The notes below the pieces were generated by a model, which had not been told where the DNA came from, made no database searches, and saw only the letters and a program-made list of their open reading frames with translations. Shown here piece by piece: positions 1-7,393 of a DNA stretch of 28,631 nucleotides (positions are counted from its first letter, which is position 1; the number at the start of each line of letters is the position of its first letter). A program made the position numbers and the translations under genes. The stretch covers positions 1 through 28,631 of the forward strand of contig VBQB01000050.1 of NCBI GenBank assembly GCA_005887855.1, written 5' to 3'. The DNA is from Verrucomicrobiota bacterium (GTDB lineage Bacteria; Verrucomicrobiota; Verrucomicrobiae; Chthoniobacterales; UBA10450).

Positions 1-245
1 CGAATCTTGCTCGTAGCATGCCGTTCAAGCGAAAGAAGCGCGTCATCACGATCCATGCCGCAGCCATCGTCAACGACACGGACCACGGAAATTCCTCCCC
101 GACGAATCATGATCTCAATCTTGCGGGCGTCGGCGTCGATGCTGTTCTCGACGAGTTCTTTCACCACCGAGGCGGGACGCTCCACTACTTCGCCAGCCGC
201 AACCTGGCTGGCGACCGTGTCTGGTAGCACTCGAATCCGGCTCAT
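1..245 (-). CDS. mutL: DNA mismatch repair protein MutL, N-terminal part (runs off the left edge)
   Basis: The minus strand from the ATG at 245 encodes 81 residues of a GHKL-ATPase N-terminus. The start [20 protein letters not shown], then [19 protein letters not shown], and later [20 protein letters not shown] match the three classic MutL blocks: the N-terminal strand and helix, ATP-binding motif I with the catalytic Glu and Asn (KELVENS.DA), and motif II (DDG.GM). MutL links mismatch recognition by MutS to strand excision. The gene is cut by the window edge after the TSKIR segment, so the C-terminal domain and any endonuclease motif cannot be judged. It is divergent from the Fe-S carrier gene, with about 180 nt between the two starts. 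Confidence 0.95.
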   Translation of the reverse strand, partial: MSRIRVLPDTVASQVAAGEVVERPASVVKELVENSIDADARKIEIMIRRGGISVVRVVDDGCGMDRDDALLSLERHATSKI

Positions 246-390
246 CTGATCACAGAAGTTAGAGATTAGAAATCGGGGGTCAGGTTCAAGCGTAGCACGG
301 CCAACAACCGATGTAGAGGCGTGGTGTCTTCACGCGCATGTGTAGATGCCTTGGGACTGAGGACAGCAAACATTACACCTCTCACATTGG

Positions 391-418
391 TTGACTTGGT
401 GGGGCTGAATCGTAGGTT
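391..418 (+). promoter_or_regulatory. possible sigma70-type promoter before the Fe-S carrier gene
   Basis: TTGACT (391-396) and TAGGTT (413-418) are separated by 16 bp just upstream of the ATG at 429. The -35 box is good and the -10 box is moderate. Transcription would begin at or very near the start codon, giving an almost leaderless mRNA. No clear Shine-Dalgarno precedes the ATG. This is motif matching only. Confidence 0.25.
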
Positions 419-428
419 TTCAGCGAAG

Positions 429-764
429 ATGATTAACGTCACCGACAACGCTGTTCGACAGCTTCGAAGTTTGCTTCAAGGTCAGGCAGAAAACTCCGAA
501 AAAGGTTTGCGCGTCCAGATTGCAAAGGGCGGCTGTTCGGGTCTTCAATACGAAATGGCACTCGACGAAAAAAAAGAAGGCGATGCTGTAGTGGCACGCG
601 AGGGAATGCAATTTCTTATCGATGCTGAGAGTATTCCATACTTGCGCGGCGCTACCTTGGATTTTCGCGACGGTTTGACCGGCGTGGGGTTTCATATTGT
701 GAATCCAAATGCGTCGCGGACCTGCGGGTGCGGTTCGTCGTTCGAAACTGCGCGGCCAGTTTGA
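429..764 (+). CDS. erpA: A-type iron-sulfur cluster carrier (ErpA/IscA family)
   Basis: The 111-residue product has the family's normal length when started at the ATG at 429 (MINVTDNAVRQL). The frame stays open upstream to 321, but that part has no family resemblance. The three cluster-binding cysteines are present: one in GGCSGLQYEM (about residue 37) and two in TCGCGSSF near the C-terminus. The NPNA...TCGCGSSF ending resembles ErpA more than IscA, but the subtype is not proven. Such proteins accept a cluster from a scaffold and pass it to apo-enzymes in the cytoplasm. No isc or suf genes are adjacent. The next gene starts 29 nt downstream on the same strand, so co-transcription is likely. 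The start lacks a clear ribosome-binding site. Confidence 0.88.
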   Translation: MINVTDNAVRQLRSLLQGQAENSEKGLRVQIAKGGCSGLQYEMALDEKKEGDAVVAREGMQFLIDAESIPYLRGATLDFRDGLTGVGFHIVNPNASRTCGCGSSFETARPV

Positions 765-793
765 AACCGGGGAATTTTCTCGTTTTCGCTTAA

Positions 794-2401
794 ATGGACT
801 ATGGTGCTTTTCGCTACGAAGAGCCGTACTCTCGTCCACGGCGGCGCACGAATTATTTCGCGTGGACGGTCATCATTCTGCTCTTGACTGGCTTCGCCTT
901 CGCAGCATGGCTGGGTAGTTTTTACATTTTCGATCAACCGGAGCGTCCAGACAGCTACCGCATTTTACAAAAGCTGCACAAAATCGAACCGCCGAAGCGC
1001 TTCGAATTGACGGCTGCGCCAGCTGGCGAATTCCTGAGTGCGAAGCAGCTCTACGATCGCTATGTCGGAATGGGAGCCGCCGAGTTGGCCAAGACCAATG
1101 CGGAGCTGGCGCGGAATTATATTCGAAATTATCAGCAGGTGCGCGGTTTAGTGCCGTACGTGATCGGCAGATACACGATCGTGGCAGCACGGGAACTCGG
1201 ACCCGGCGACGTGTTTACCTCCGGAATGGTCACGCTGACGAACGCGGTCGATAGTGGCGAATTGCTCATGGAGCATCTTTATCCGGCCGATCCCGAGGTT
1301 CTGCCGCTGATGAAACAGACGCTGAACGTCGGGTTGGAACTCAAACTCGAGCGCACCCATGATCTTTCGGCGGTGATTCATGCAGAGCGGTTGGCGGACG
1401 GTCGCATGATGATTACGACCGTCCCATTGCTCTATGGAAGTTATACTGTCACGCGCGGGCTGGGCACCTTTCGGCTGGAACCGCCGCGCACTCTCAATCT
1501 CGCTGCGGGCTGGCCTTTGTTTAAGGAGCACGCGCGCACCGCAGCCGAAGCGGACTACGCCAATTATCGGCAAAAGACGGTTGCAGCCCAAGGCCAAGTG
1601 CCAATCCCTGGTGTGGACGCAACCGGCACGCCGCCTCCCGCGGGGAATGAGCTGGTTCGGGTCGAACAAGCCAGGCCTGTCCCGGTTCCCTTGGCAACAC
1701 CGATAGCGCCACAAAATGAAAAGCTGGCCAAGGCAACGCCTTCGCCAAAAGGCGGAAAATTGGCAAAGAAACAAAAGCTGCAATCTCCGCCGCCTGCCTC
1801 TACTCCTGCTCAGCCGGCCGTCGCGCAAAAATCGAGTGCGCCAACTTCGACCCCGATCGCCGTCGCGTTGGCGCCGACGCCGCCTAGCGCTCGCGTGGCT
1901 CCGCCCGCGCCAACCGTCGCCGCTGCTCAAGCTCCACCGATTGCAACCGCAACGCCAGTACCGGTCTTACCTGCTCAGCCTGTTCCCGCTGATGCTTCCG
2001 GAGTAGCCTTGGCCTCAAACGTGGGCGGCGGCAGTTGGAAAACTTTTCCAGCCGGAAGGATGCCTCTCGGACGGCTCATCGGCACGGGCGATTTGCGAGA
2101 TGTCGCCGAGCGCGGACTTGCCGGCGAACGTGTTTATCTGAAGGGACAGTTCGTCGTAAACTTTTCCGATGCCAATCGCGCTGTGCTCCGTCCGCGCACG
2201 AAACTAACGGAAAAAGTCCTTCATTTTGGCGCGGGCTCATCCACACGTATCATTGTCGAATTTCCGGCCGGCTACAATCCTCCGCAGCAAGGCGCAGTGG
2301 TGAGCCGAGACGAAATGCGGCCCTACGAAATCACCGAGGTGCGCAAACAGGAAGACGGCCAGCTCAATGTCTTCGTGCGGGAAATAATGCAGCCGAATTA
2401 A
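794..2401 (+). CDS. membrane-anchored protein of unknown function with a long Pro/Ala linker
   Basis: The family is not recognised. The 535-residue product has a basic cytoplasmic N-terminus (YSRPRRRTNY), one membrane segment at about residues 20-45, and an extracytoplasmic domain at about 55-245 (QLYDRYVGMGAAELAKTN..., ending near LAAGWPLF). A low-complexity linker rich in Pro, Ala, Thr and Lys follows (about 265-405), and then a C-terminal globular part (about 410-535, ending VFVREIMQPN). The layout suggests a periplasm-spanning, envelope-tethered protein: anchor, domain, flexible spacer, domain. The start at 794 is the first ATG giving the membrane segment, and no clear Shine-Dalgarno precedes it. 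It lies 29 nt behind the Fe-S carrier gene, a link with no obvious functional meaning. Confidence 0.75.
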   Translation: MDYGAFRYEEPYSRPRRRTNYFAWTVIILLLTGFAFAAWLGSFYIFDQPERPDSYRILQKLHKIEPPKRFELTAAPAGEFLSAKQLYDRYVGMGAAELAKTNAELARNYIRNYQQVRGLVPYVIGRYTIVAARELGPGDVFTSGMVTLTNAVDSGELLMEHLYPADPEVLPLMKQTLNVGLELKLERTHDLSAVIHAERLADGRMMITTVPLLYGSYTVTRGLGTFRLEPPRTLNLAAGWPLFKEHARTAAEADYANYRQKTVAAQGQVPIPGVDATGTPPPAGNELVRVEQARPVPVPLATPIAPQNEKLAKATPSPKGGKLAKKQKLQSPPPASTPAQPAVAQKSSAPTSTPIAVALAPTPPSARVAPPAPTVAAAQAPPIATATPVPVLPAQPVPADASGVALASNVGGGSWKTFPAGRMPLGRLIGTGDLRDVAERGLAGERVYLKGQFVVNFSDANRAVLRPRTKLTEKVLHFGAGSSTRIIVEFPAGYNPPQQGAVVSRDEMRPYEITEVRKQEDGQLNVFVREIMQPN

Positions 2402-2444
2402 TCGGCACGATCGCAGAAGCAATTTCCAGCCTCGAGATTTTGAT

Positions 2445-2460
2445 ACGGTGAAGTCACCGT
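2445..2460 (+). terminator. possible terminator hairpin after the 535-residue protein
   Basis: ACGGTGA-AG-TCACCGT is a perfect 7-bp stem with a 2-nt loop, 44 nt after the stop codon at 2401. It is followed by GTTTCAT, so the T-run is weak. It sits in a 181-nt gap before the symporter gene. Confidence 0.3.
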
Positions 2461-2582
2461 GTTTCATCTCGACCCAAAACCGCTAGACCGTACTTCAAAG
2501 TCTCAAAGGCCGTACGTCGTGATTTCCCTCTCGCCTTCGCCAACATAACTCTGTAATTGTTTACTCTTTTTCAAGAACCTTG

Positions 2583-4061
2583 ATGCAAGAATTCGAAAAA
2601 CTCGTCGGACAGCTCAGCGATTTCGTTTGGGGGCCGCCGTTGTTAATTCTCCTGCTCGGCACGCATATTTTCCTCACGTTCCGGCTTCGATTCATCCAGC
2701 GGTATCTCGGCAAGGCAATCAAACTCTCGGTTCAGAAGTCACCCGAAGGACATGGCGACATAAGCCAATTCGGCGCGCTAACCACTGCACTGGCCGCCAC
2801 CATAGGCACCGGTAACATCGTCGGTGTTGCGACGGCTATCGCGGCCGGTGGCCCAGGAGCTGTGCTCTGGATGTGGCTGACAGGTGTCTTCGGCATCGCC
2901 ACAAAGTACTCCGAGGCACTCCTTTCCGTTAAATACCGCATAAAAACGAAAGACGGATTGATGGCAGGCGGTCCGATGTATGTCCTCGAGAGAGGCATGA
3001 AACAGAAATGGCTTGGAGTAATCTTCGCCATTCTTACCGCCGTATCTGCATTCGGCATTGGGAATATGGTGCAGGCAAACTCCATTTCCGCGATGGTAAA
3101 TGAAACATTCCGCGTCGCTCCATGGATCACGGGCATCGCGATGGCGGTGCTTACAGCCTTCGTGATCCTTGGAGGAATTAAATCGATAGCAAGGGTGTGC
3201 GAAGCACTGGTGCCCTTCATGGCAATTTTCTATGTGACCGGGTGCATTGTCCTTCTGTTGATGAATGCTTCGGCAATTCCAGCGACGATACAGCTCATCT
3301 TCCAAAGCGCTTTTAGCGGCCACGCAATGTTCGGAGGCTTTGCCGGTGCCACTATGAAAGAAGCCATACGCTACGGCGTCGCGCGCGGACTTTTCTCAAA
3401 CGAGTCGGGCCTAGGTAGCGCACCGATTGTTGCCGCCGCGGCCCAAACAAAAAACCCAGTCCGCCAAGCCCTCGTTTCTTCCACCGGAACGTTCTGGGAT
3501 ACCGTCGTTGTCTGTGCAATGACCGGCCTTGTGTTGGTCAACTCCGGCCAATGGATAAATGGCCTCAAAGGCGCGGCCCTCACGAAAGCCGCATTCTCCG
3601 ATTTTCACATCGTCGGACCAATCGTCCTTACCCTGGGCTTGTTGACATTTGTCTTTTCCACAATTCTTGGATGGTCGTACTACGGCGAAAAAGCTGCGGA
3701 ATACCTCCTCGGGCCAAAAGTGATTATTCCCTATCGCTGGATTTGGGTTGGTGCAGTGATGATCGGCTCAGTCCTTTCTCTTCCGACCGTCTGGTCGCTT
3801 GCCGATGTTACAAACGGCCTCATGGCAATTCCAAACCTTGTTTCTCTGATTGTACTCAATGGCGTCATCGTTTCCGAAACACGTCACTATTTGTGGAACG
3901 ACAATTTAGATGCAGCAGCGCCCGTGTCGCCCACAACTGAGCTCCCCGCTGTTCCTGCCGCTGATGTGTCACCAAGCCCGGTGCGCGATCGCAGAATTAA
4001 TTTACCGTCGCGAATTTCGATCGTGCCGAGATCGGAAGTGTTCCGGTATTCCGCAAGGTAG
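2583..4061 (+). CDS. sodium:amino-acid (alanine/glycine) symporter, AGCS family
   Basis: This 492-residue polytopic membrane protein has the family's usual length and about ten or more hydrophobic segments. AGCS hallmarks are clear: FGALTTALAATIGTGNIVGV (about residues 60-80), AAGGPGAVLWMWLTGVFG, KYSEALLSVKYR, and the later ARGLFSNESGLGSAPIVAAA followed by SSTGTFWDTVVVCAMTG. The family imports alanine or glycine with Na+ through the inner membrane. The ATG at 2583 is chosen over a TTG one codon upstream. After the last membrane segment (SETRHYLWND) there is a hydrophilic tail of about 50 residues, rich in Pro, Ala and Val. That tail is encoded where the convergent gene on the minus strand also codes. 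Exact substrate is not determinable. Confidence 0.93.
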   Translation: MQEFEKLVGQLSDFVWGPPLLILLLGTHIFLTFRLRFIQRYLGKAIKLSVQKSPEGHGDISQFGALTTALAATIGTGNIVGVATAIAAGGPGAVLWMWLTGVFGIATKYSEALLSVKYRIKTKDGLMAGGPMYVLERGMKQKWLGVIFAILTAVSAFGIGNMVQANSISAMVNETFRVAPWITGIAMAVLTAFVILGGIKSIARVCEALVPFMAIFYVTGCIVLLLMNASAIPATIQLIFQSAFSGHAMFGGFAGATMKEAIRYGVARGLFSNESGLGSAPIVAAAAQTKNPVRQALVSSTGTFWDTVVVCAMTGLVLVNSGQWINGLKGAALTKAAFSDFHIVGPIVLTLGLLTFVFSTILGWSYYGEKAAEYLLGPKVIIPYRWIWVGAVMIGSVLSLPTVWSLADVTNGLMAIPNLVSLIVLNGVIVSETRHYLWNDNLDAAAPVSPTTELPAVPAADVSPSPVRDRRINLPSRISIVPRSEVFRYSAR

Positions 4062-4645
4062 TCGCGCAGCCGCTTTGAATGATATTTCCAATTCAAAAGA
4101 TCCTTGGGGACCGGCTTATTGTTCACGATGATCTGGTTCAATTGCGGGTGCTCCAGAGATTCGGCGCCATTTAACTGAATCGTGGTGTCGCCATTAAAAT
4201 AATAACCGGATCGGCCGAAAAATTCTCCAATCGGAACACTCGCTTGGAGACGCAGGCGGTTGTCCTCAATCGATACAAAAGCTTTCCAGCGCGGATCTCG
4301 ATTCTTGGCAATCAAACTGTTAATGTCATCTGCTGTAAGTGCGATTTCAGCTGGCTGCCGCGCACGGATTTTTTGTTTGAAATCCCGCCATCGCTCTTGG
4401 ACCGCTTGAATTTGTTCGTCCGAAGCCGCGAATTGAGGAACCGCCGCCGGCGCTTCTGCGATTGAGTGCGTTTGCGCCAGCCAATAAACACCGTGCACTA
4501 CTGCCGAGTGCCGCTGAAAACCCCAATACAGACCGGCAAGACAAGCGATGACCAGCACAATCGCGAAAACCACGAGGATGAGGCAGCCTCTGGCGAAACA
4601 GCCCATTCCTTTTTGTGGTGGCGGCGCCTCAACCCACGCGTTCAT
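3887..4645 (-). CDS. single-pass membrane protein of unknown function
   Basis: The ATG at 4645 (MNAWVEAPPPQKGMG) is preferred. A GTG at 4672 would extend the frame by nine residues, but it lies inside an intergenic hairpin repeat. The product has about 252 residues: a Pro-rich N-terminus, one strong membrane segment (CLILVVFAIVLVIACLAGLY), and an extracytoplasmic domain with alternating hydrophobic and charged stretches (IALTADDINSLIAKN, RLRLQASVPIGEFFG, GTIEIRDGKLILRSRTG). It ends in a Gly/Ala/Ser-rich tail. The domain is likely beta-rich, but the family is not recognised. The last 175 nt overlap the 3' end of the symporter gene in the opposite direction. The HIT gene lies upstream on the same strand. 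Confidence 0.7.
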   Translation of the reverse strand: MNAWVEAPPPQKGMGCFARGCLILVVFAIVLVIACLAGLYWGFQRHSAVVHGVYWLAQTHSIAEAPAAVPQFAASDEQIQAVQERWRDFKQKIRARQPAEIALTADDINSLIAKNRDPRWKAFVSIEDNRLRLQASVPIGEFFGRSGYYFNGDTTIQLNGAESLEHPQLNQIIVNNKPVPKDLLNWKYHSKRLRDYLAEYRNTSDLGTIEIRDGKLILRSRTGLGDTSAAGTAGSSVVGDTGAAASKLSFHK

Positions 4646-4670
4646 TTGCGCGGCTTTTCTCTTGCGTAAC

Positions 4671-4713
4671 ACAGGCTTCCAGTCTGTTTCGTAAACCGGG
4701 CATCCGGCCCGGT
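4671..4713. repeat. two adjacent hairpins, intergenic repeat unit
   Basis: ACAGGCTTCCAGTCTGT (4671-4687, arms 6 of 7 paired) is followed by ACCGGGC-ATCCG-GCCCGGT (4695-4713, perfect 7-bp stem). The first hairpin has the same style as ACACAGG-TTGCAAG-CCTGTGT at 19626-19646, which suggests one repeat family. It lies between the HIT gene and the membrane-protein gene, both on the minus strand. Confidence 0.55.
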
Positions 4714-4754
4714 CTTCGAGTGAGAAGCTGCCTTACGTCGCTGCGTCGATGTGT

Positions 4755-5288
4755 TCACGTCCTCGCGCGCGACTCGATGTCGATCTTGGTTTGCGCTTCC
4801 ATCAATTTGTCATAGAGCGCGCGCAACCCCTCCGAGAGCATTCGTGTGCCTGCAAGGATCGGCATAAAATTCGTGTCGCCATTCCAACGCGGCACGATGT
4901 GGACATGCAAATGATCAGGCACACCCGCGCCTGCGCATTCGCCAAGATTCATACCGATGTTGAAGCCTTGCGCTTTTGTCGCGGCACGTAACAGCACTTG
5001 GGCATGGGAGACCAAATTCCAAAGCTCGACAATTTCATTTTCACCAAGCGAAGAAATGTCGGCCGTTTTACGGTACGGCACCGCCATCAAGTGACCGACT
5101 GTATAGGGATAACGGTTCATCATTAAAAACGCGTTTTTGCGCCGCGTCACCACCAGATGCGCGGCGTCATCGCTTGCTCGACCAGCCGCCTCGAGAAAAT
5201 CGAAGTCCGGTTTTTCGCGTTCGAAGTATTCAACGCGCCAAGGGCACCAGAGCGTTTCCATTTCTTTTTTTGGAAATTCCATCGACAT
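4755..5288 (-). CDS. HIT-family nucleotide hydrolase/phosphorylase
   Basis: This 177-residue protein carries the histidine-triad motif DHLHVHIVPRW (about residues 125-135; His126, His128 and His130, of which the middle histidine of the triad is the usual nucleophile). The N-terminal ETLWCPWRVEYF resembles the LW.PWR.EY start of bacterial Ap4A phosphorylase-like HIT proteins. NRYPYTVGHLMAVPYRK and FNIGMNLGECAGAGVPDHLH also fit. The family acts on nucleoside phosphates such as Ap4A or AMP conjugates. The start at 5288 (MSMEF) is the longest ATG; ATGs at 5282 and 5261 (METLW...) are also possible, and the last resembles the family's common start. It is followed on the same strand, after a repeat, by a membrane-protein gene. 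Confidence 0.88.
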   Translation of the reverse strand: MSMEFPKKEMETLWCPWRVEYFEREKPDFDFLEAAGRASDDAAHLVVTRRKNAFLMMNRYPYTVGHLMAVPYRKTADISSLGENEIVELWNLVSHAQVLLRAATKAQGFNIGMNLGECAGAGVPDHLHVHIVPRWNGDTNFMPILAGTRMLSEGLRALYDKLMEAQTKIDIESRART

Positions 5289-5361
5289 CGCTGACCCGCT
5301 ACGAGAGTAAAATTATGCGCTGGAAAGTCGAGCCAGAGTTTCGCTTTCGCGCTGTAGCGGG

Positions 5362-5379
5362 CCCCGAAAGCGTTCGGGG
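5362..5379. repeat. near-perfect palindrome CCCCGAAAG/CGTTCGGGG
   Basis: An 18-bp palindrome differing by one base from the perfect palindrome at 13283-13300. The surrounding 5289-5535 gap (247 nt) also has GCCAGC-GTTA-GCTGGC at 5493-5508. No gene was recognised in the gap; one frame across it stays open but has no family features. Confidence 0.6.
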
Positions 5380-5535
5380 TCGCAATAATCTTGTGAGCTG
5401 CTTCTCTGCAGCGGAAGCCGTGTCGGCTGCGAGCAAATTCGCAGCACCCGCCGTTCTATTGTCTGCTGGTGGCTGCGCGCGAACGTGCTCAGGCCAGCGT
5501 TAGCTGGCGCATCGCCAAGCGCCTATAAGTGCCAC

Positions 5536-6930
5536 TCAAGGCGCGACCAGATTCCAGCCAGCCGCAAGAATGGGACCGTAAGCACTGCCGGTATAAACAT
5601 TATTGTTTAGGTAGTACAACGCTGTTCGCCGGTTGCTGGGATTGTAAAGCAGATAATCCGCCTTGCCGTCCCCGCTGAAATCGGCAGTCCCCGTCAACTC
5701 ATAGCCGCTTGCAATCGTCGGCCCATAGGCAGCGCTGACAAATGTGCCCCCAGACAGATACCAAATCGCCGTTCGGCGCGTGCCGGGGGCGAAGAGTGCA
5801 TAATCAGTTTCTCCATTCTGATTAAAATCCGCCACCCCCGCTAACCTCCAGCCAGCGGCAAGAGTCGGACCATAGACGCTGCCGGCAAAAACATTGTTGT
5901 TCAGATACCAGATCGCTGTTCGGCGGGTGCTCGCATTGTACAGCACATAATCGGGTTGGCAGTCGCCGTTAAATTTGCCGACCGCTACCAATGCCCAACC
6001 GCTGGGGAGGGTTGGGCCGGAGGCGCTGCTGATAAACGTCACCCCGGAGAGATACCAGAACACCGTTCGGCGCGTGCTTGGGTTGAACAGGACGTAATCA
6101 GGCTGGCCGTCACCATTGAAATCCGCCACAGATACTACATTCCAGCCGGCCGGAAGAGTCGGACCGTAGGCGCTGCCGGCAAAAACATTGTTGTTCAGAT
6201 ACCACACAGCCGAATGGCGCGTGCTCGCAGCGTAAAGCACATAATCCGGTTTGCCGTTGTGGTTGAAGTCTGTGGCTGGGGAGCTTCCGCAGGAGAATTC
6301 TATCTGATACGTCCCGCCGAGGCCCTCCGGCGCCTGCTCCGCATTGAAGACCACCAGCGCAATGGTCGTGTTGGCCGGAATGGTCAACTCGAATGTCGTC
6401 TGCACCCCTGGAACAAACGAGCTCGCGCCGGCGTCGCCCAAGTAACGCGCCGAATTGCTGATATCAGTAGCGACAAACGGAGCTTTGAAAGCTGACAGTT
6501 GCATGTTGCCTACGGGCGTGCCTTGCGTCAGCATGGTGAATGTGAGCGGGGTACAGAGTGGTGAGGCCGTGTTGTTAACAAAGTAGTGCACATTATAGAT
6601 AAACGGTCCCTGTCCAATGTTGCCCGGCCAAGTGACACCGGCACAAGTGGCCGTGGGCCCGGTGCCGGGCCGGTTGATACGGGTTGCCAAAGTTCCTGTG
6701 TCACCGCCCGGAGGCGCTGTCCCCAACGTTCCGGTGATCACCGGCGTCAAAGGCGTTGGCTGCTGGTTTAGCAATGGTGCTTCGACGTTCGAACTGCCCT
6801 TGCTGATGTCCGCACTCTGCCGCTGCCCCAACGCACGCGGCATCACCTGGATAGCGAGAAAAATCAGAGCAAGAAAAAATGCGCCCCAACCGAGACGCGT
6901 CATAATGGTGGTAGTAGTTCGTTTATTCAT
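5536..6930 (-). CDS. secreted protein with five 49-residue FG-GAP/VCBS-like repeats
   Basis: The product has 464 residues. A signal peptide is evident (MNKRTTTTIM..., hydrophobic core LGWGAFFLALIFLAIQVM, likely cleavage after ALGQ at about 36). A Pro/Thr/Gly-rich stretch follows to about 92, then a beta-sandwich-like domain bounded by cysteines (about 96-214). Five repeats begin at residues 221, 270, 319, 368 and 417, an exact 49-residue spacing. Each starts with a Ca-binding-like DFN.DG.PD loop followed by YVLYN.STRRTA.WYL and YGPTL.AGW. Repeat 3 is degenerate (KFNGDCQPD). Odd repeats carry YLNNNVFAGS and even ones YLSG.TF.S, so a two-repeat unit was probably duplicated. FG-GAP-type repeats fold as beta-propeller blades. 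A role in surface binding is inference. No Shine-Dalgarno is visible before the ATG at 6930. Confidence 0.82.
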   Translation of the reverse strand: MNKRTTTTIMTRLGWGAFFLALIFLAIQVMPRALGQRQSADISKGSSNVEAPLLNQQPTPLTPVITGTLGTAPPGGDTGTLATRINRPGTGPTATCAGVTWPGNIGQGPFIYNVHYFVNNTASPLCTPLTFTMLTQGTPVGNMQLSAFKAPFVATDISNSARYLGDAGASSFVPGVQTTFELTIPANTTIALVVFNAEQAPEGLGGTYQIEFSCGSSPATDFNHNGKPDYVLYAASTRHSAVWYLNNNVFAGSAYGPTLPAGWNVVSVADFNGDGQPDYVLFNPSTRRTVFWYLSGVTFISSASGPTLPSGWALVAVGKFNGDCQPDYVLYNASTRRTAIWYLNNNVFAGSVYGPTLAAGWRLAGVADFNQNGETDYALFAPGTRRTAIWYLSGGTFVSAAYGPTIASGYELTGTADFSGDGKADYLLYNPSNRRTALYYLNNNVYTGSAYGPILAAGWNLVAP

Positions 6931-7002
6931 TTTTGAGAAATGGGGGATTTAGGAAGCACACCGCTGTTTTAGAGAAAATGCGGAGTCGCGCCGGAACAGA
7001 AA

Positions 7003-7022
7003 TGACATTCATGCAAATGTCA
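7003..7022. promoter_or_regulatory. inverted repeat TGACATT-N6-AATGTCA, possible operator
   Basis: A perfect 7-bp inverted repeat with a 6-bp spacer, 73 bp upstream of the ATG of the repeat-protein gene (start 6930, minus). The symmetry and the position in a divergent promoter region fit a dimeric repressor or activator site. No cognate regulator is encoded in the window. Confidence 0.35.
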
Positions 7023-7148
7023 AAGTCTCCAGCATCGGCCCCGCGCCTTCTCAACACCCTTCAACGGAAACTGCCGGGCGAAGTTGTGGAAAAGTTTCAA
7101 ATATTTTCAGACACACCGCGGATTATGCGCGTTTTCGACTCAGGGGGG

Positions 7149-7185
7149 TGCAGGCTGCCAGCCCGCAGTCGCCCGCAGCTTGCGG
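7149..7185. repeat. GC-rich hairpin pair
   Basis: TGCAGGCTGCCAGCCCGCA (7149-7167, arms 7 of 8 paired) is followed by CCGCA-GCT-TGCGG (7173-7185). The two-hairpin layout resembles the other intergenic repeats in the window. There is no T-run, so it is not a standard terminator. Confidence 0.45.
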
Positions 7186-7393
7186 ACGTCACGTTCGCGT
7201 AGCGAGCCCCAAATCACGCTTCGGCTGTCTCGCGTGGTGTTGCTCAATTGTCAGTTCAGCGGTTGGGCAGACTCCATGACACGAAAATCTGGATTTAATG
7301 TATCGGTTGCGAAGCCTCCGAAAAACATCTTTTTCCGCGGCACGCGCTTGATATGATATCCGGCGGCTCTCAAGGTCTGCGAAGCTCCTCCTG

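Larger units (their letters stand above)
6931..7393. other. 463-nt intergenic region between divergent genes
   Basis: No coding sequence with family features was recognised here. The region holds an inverted repeat at 7003-7022, a GC-rich hairpin cluster at 7149-7185, and, at its right end, codons that look like the start of a signal peptide for the NTF2-like gene but have no standard start codon. Both flanking promoters must lie here. Confidence 0.6.

Noticed and set aside
1148..1930. Open frame of 260 codons on the minus strand
   Set aside because: It is antisense to the 535-residue membrane protein and highly Arg-rich, a typical mirror of the Pro/Ala linker codons.
4976..5503. Open frame of 175 codons on the plus strand across the HIT gene start and the gap after it
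   Set aside because: The first half is antisense to the HIT gene, and the rest has no family features and crosses a palindrome.
5536..6270. Regularly spaced near-identical DNA segments that could suggest a CRISPR array
   Set aside because: The spacing is 147 bp, in frame, and encodes 49-residue protein repeats. There are no short repeat/spacer units and no cas genes.
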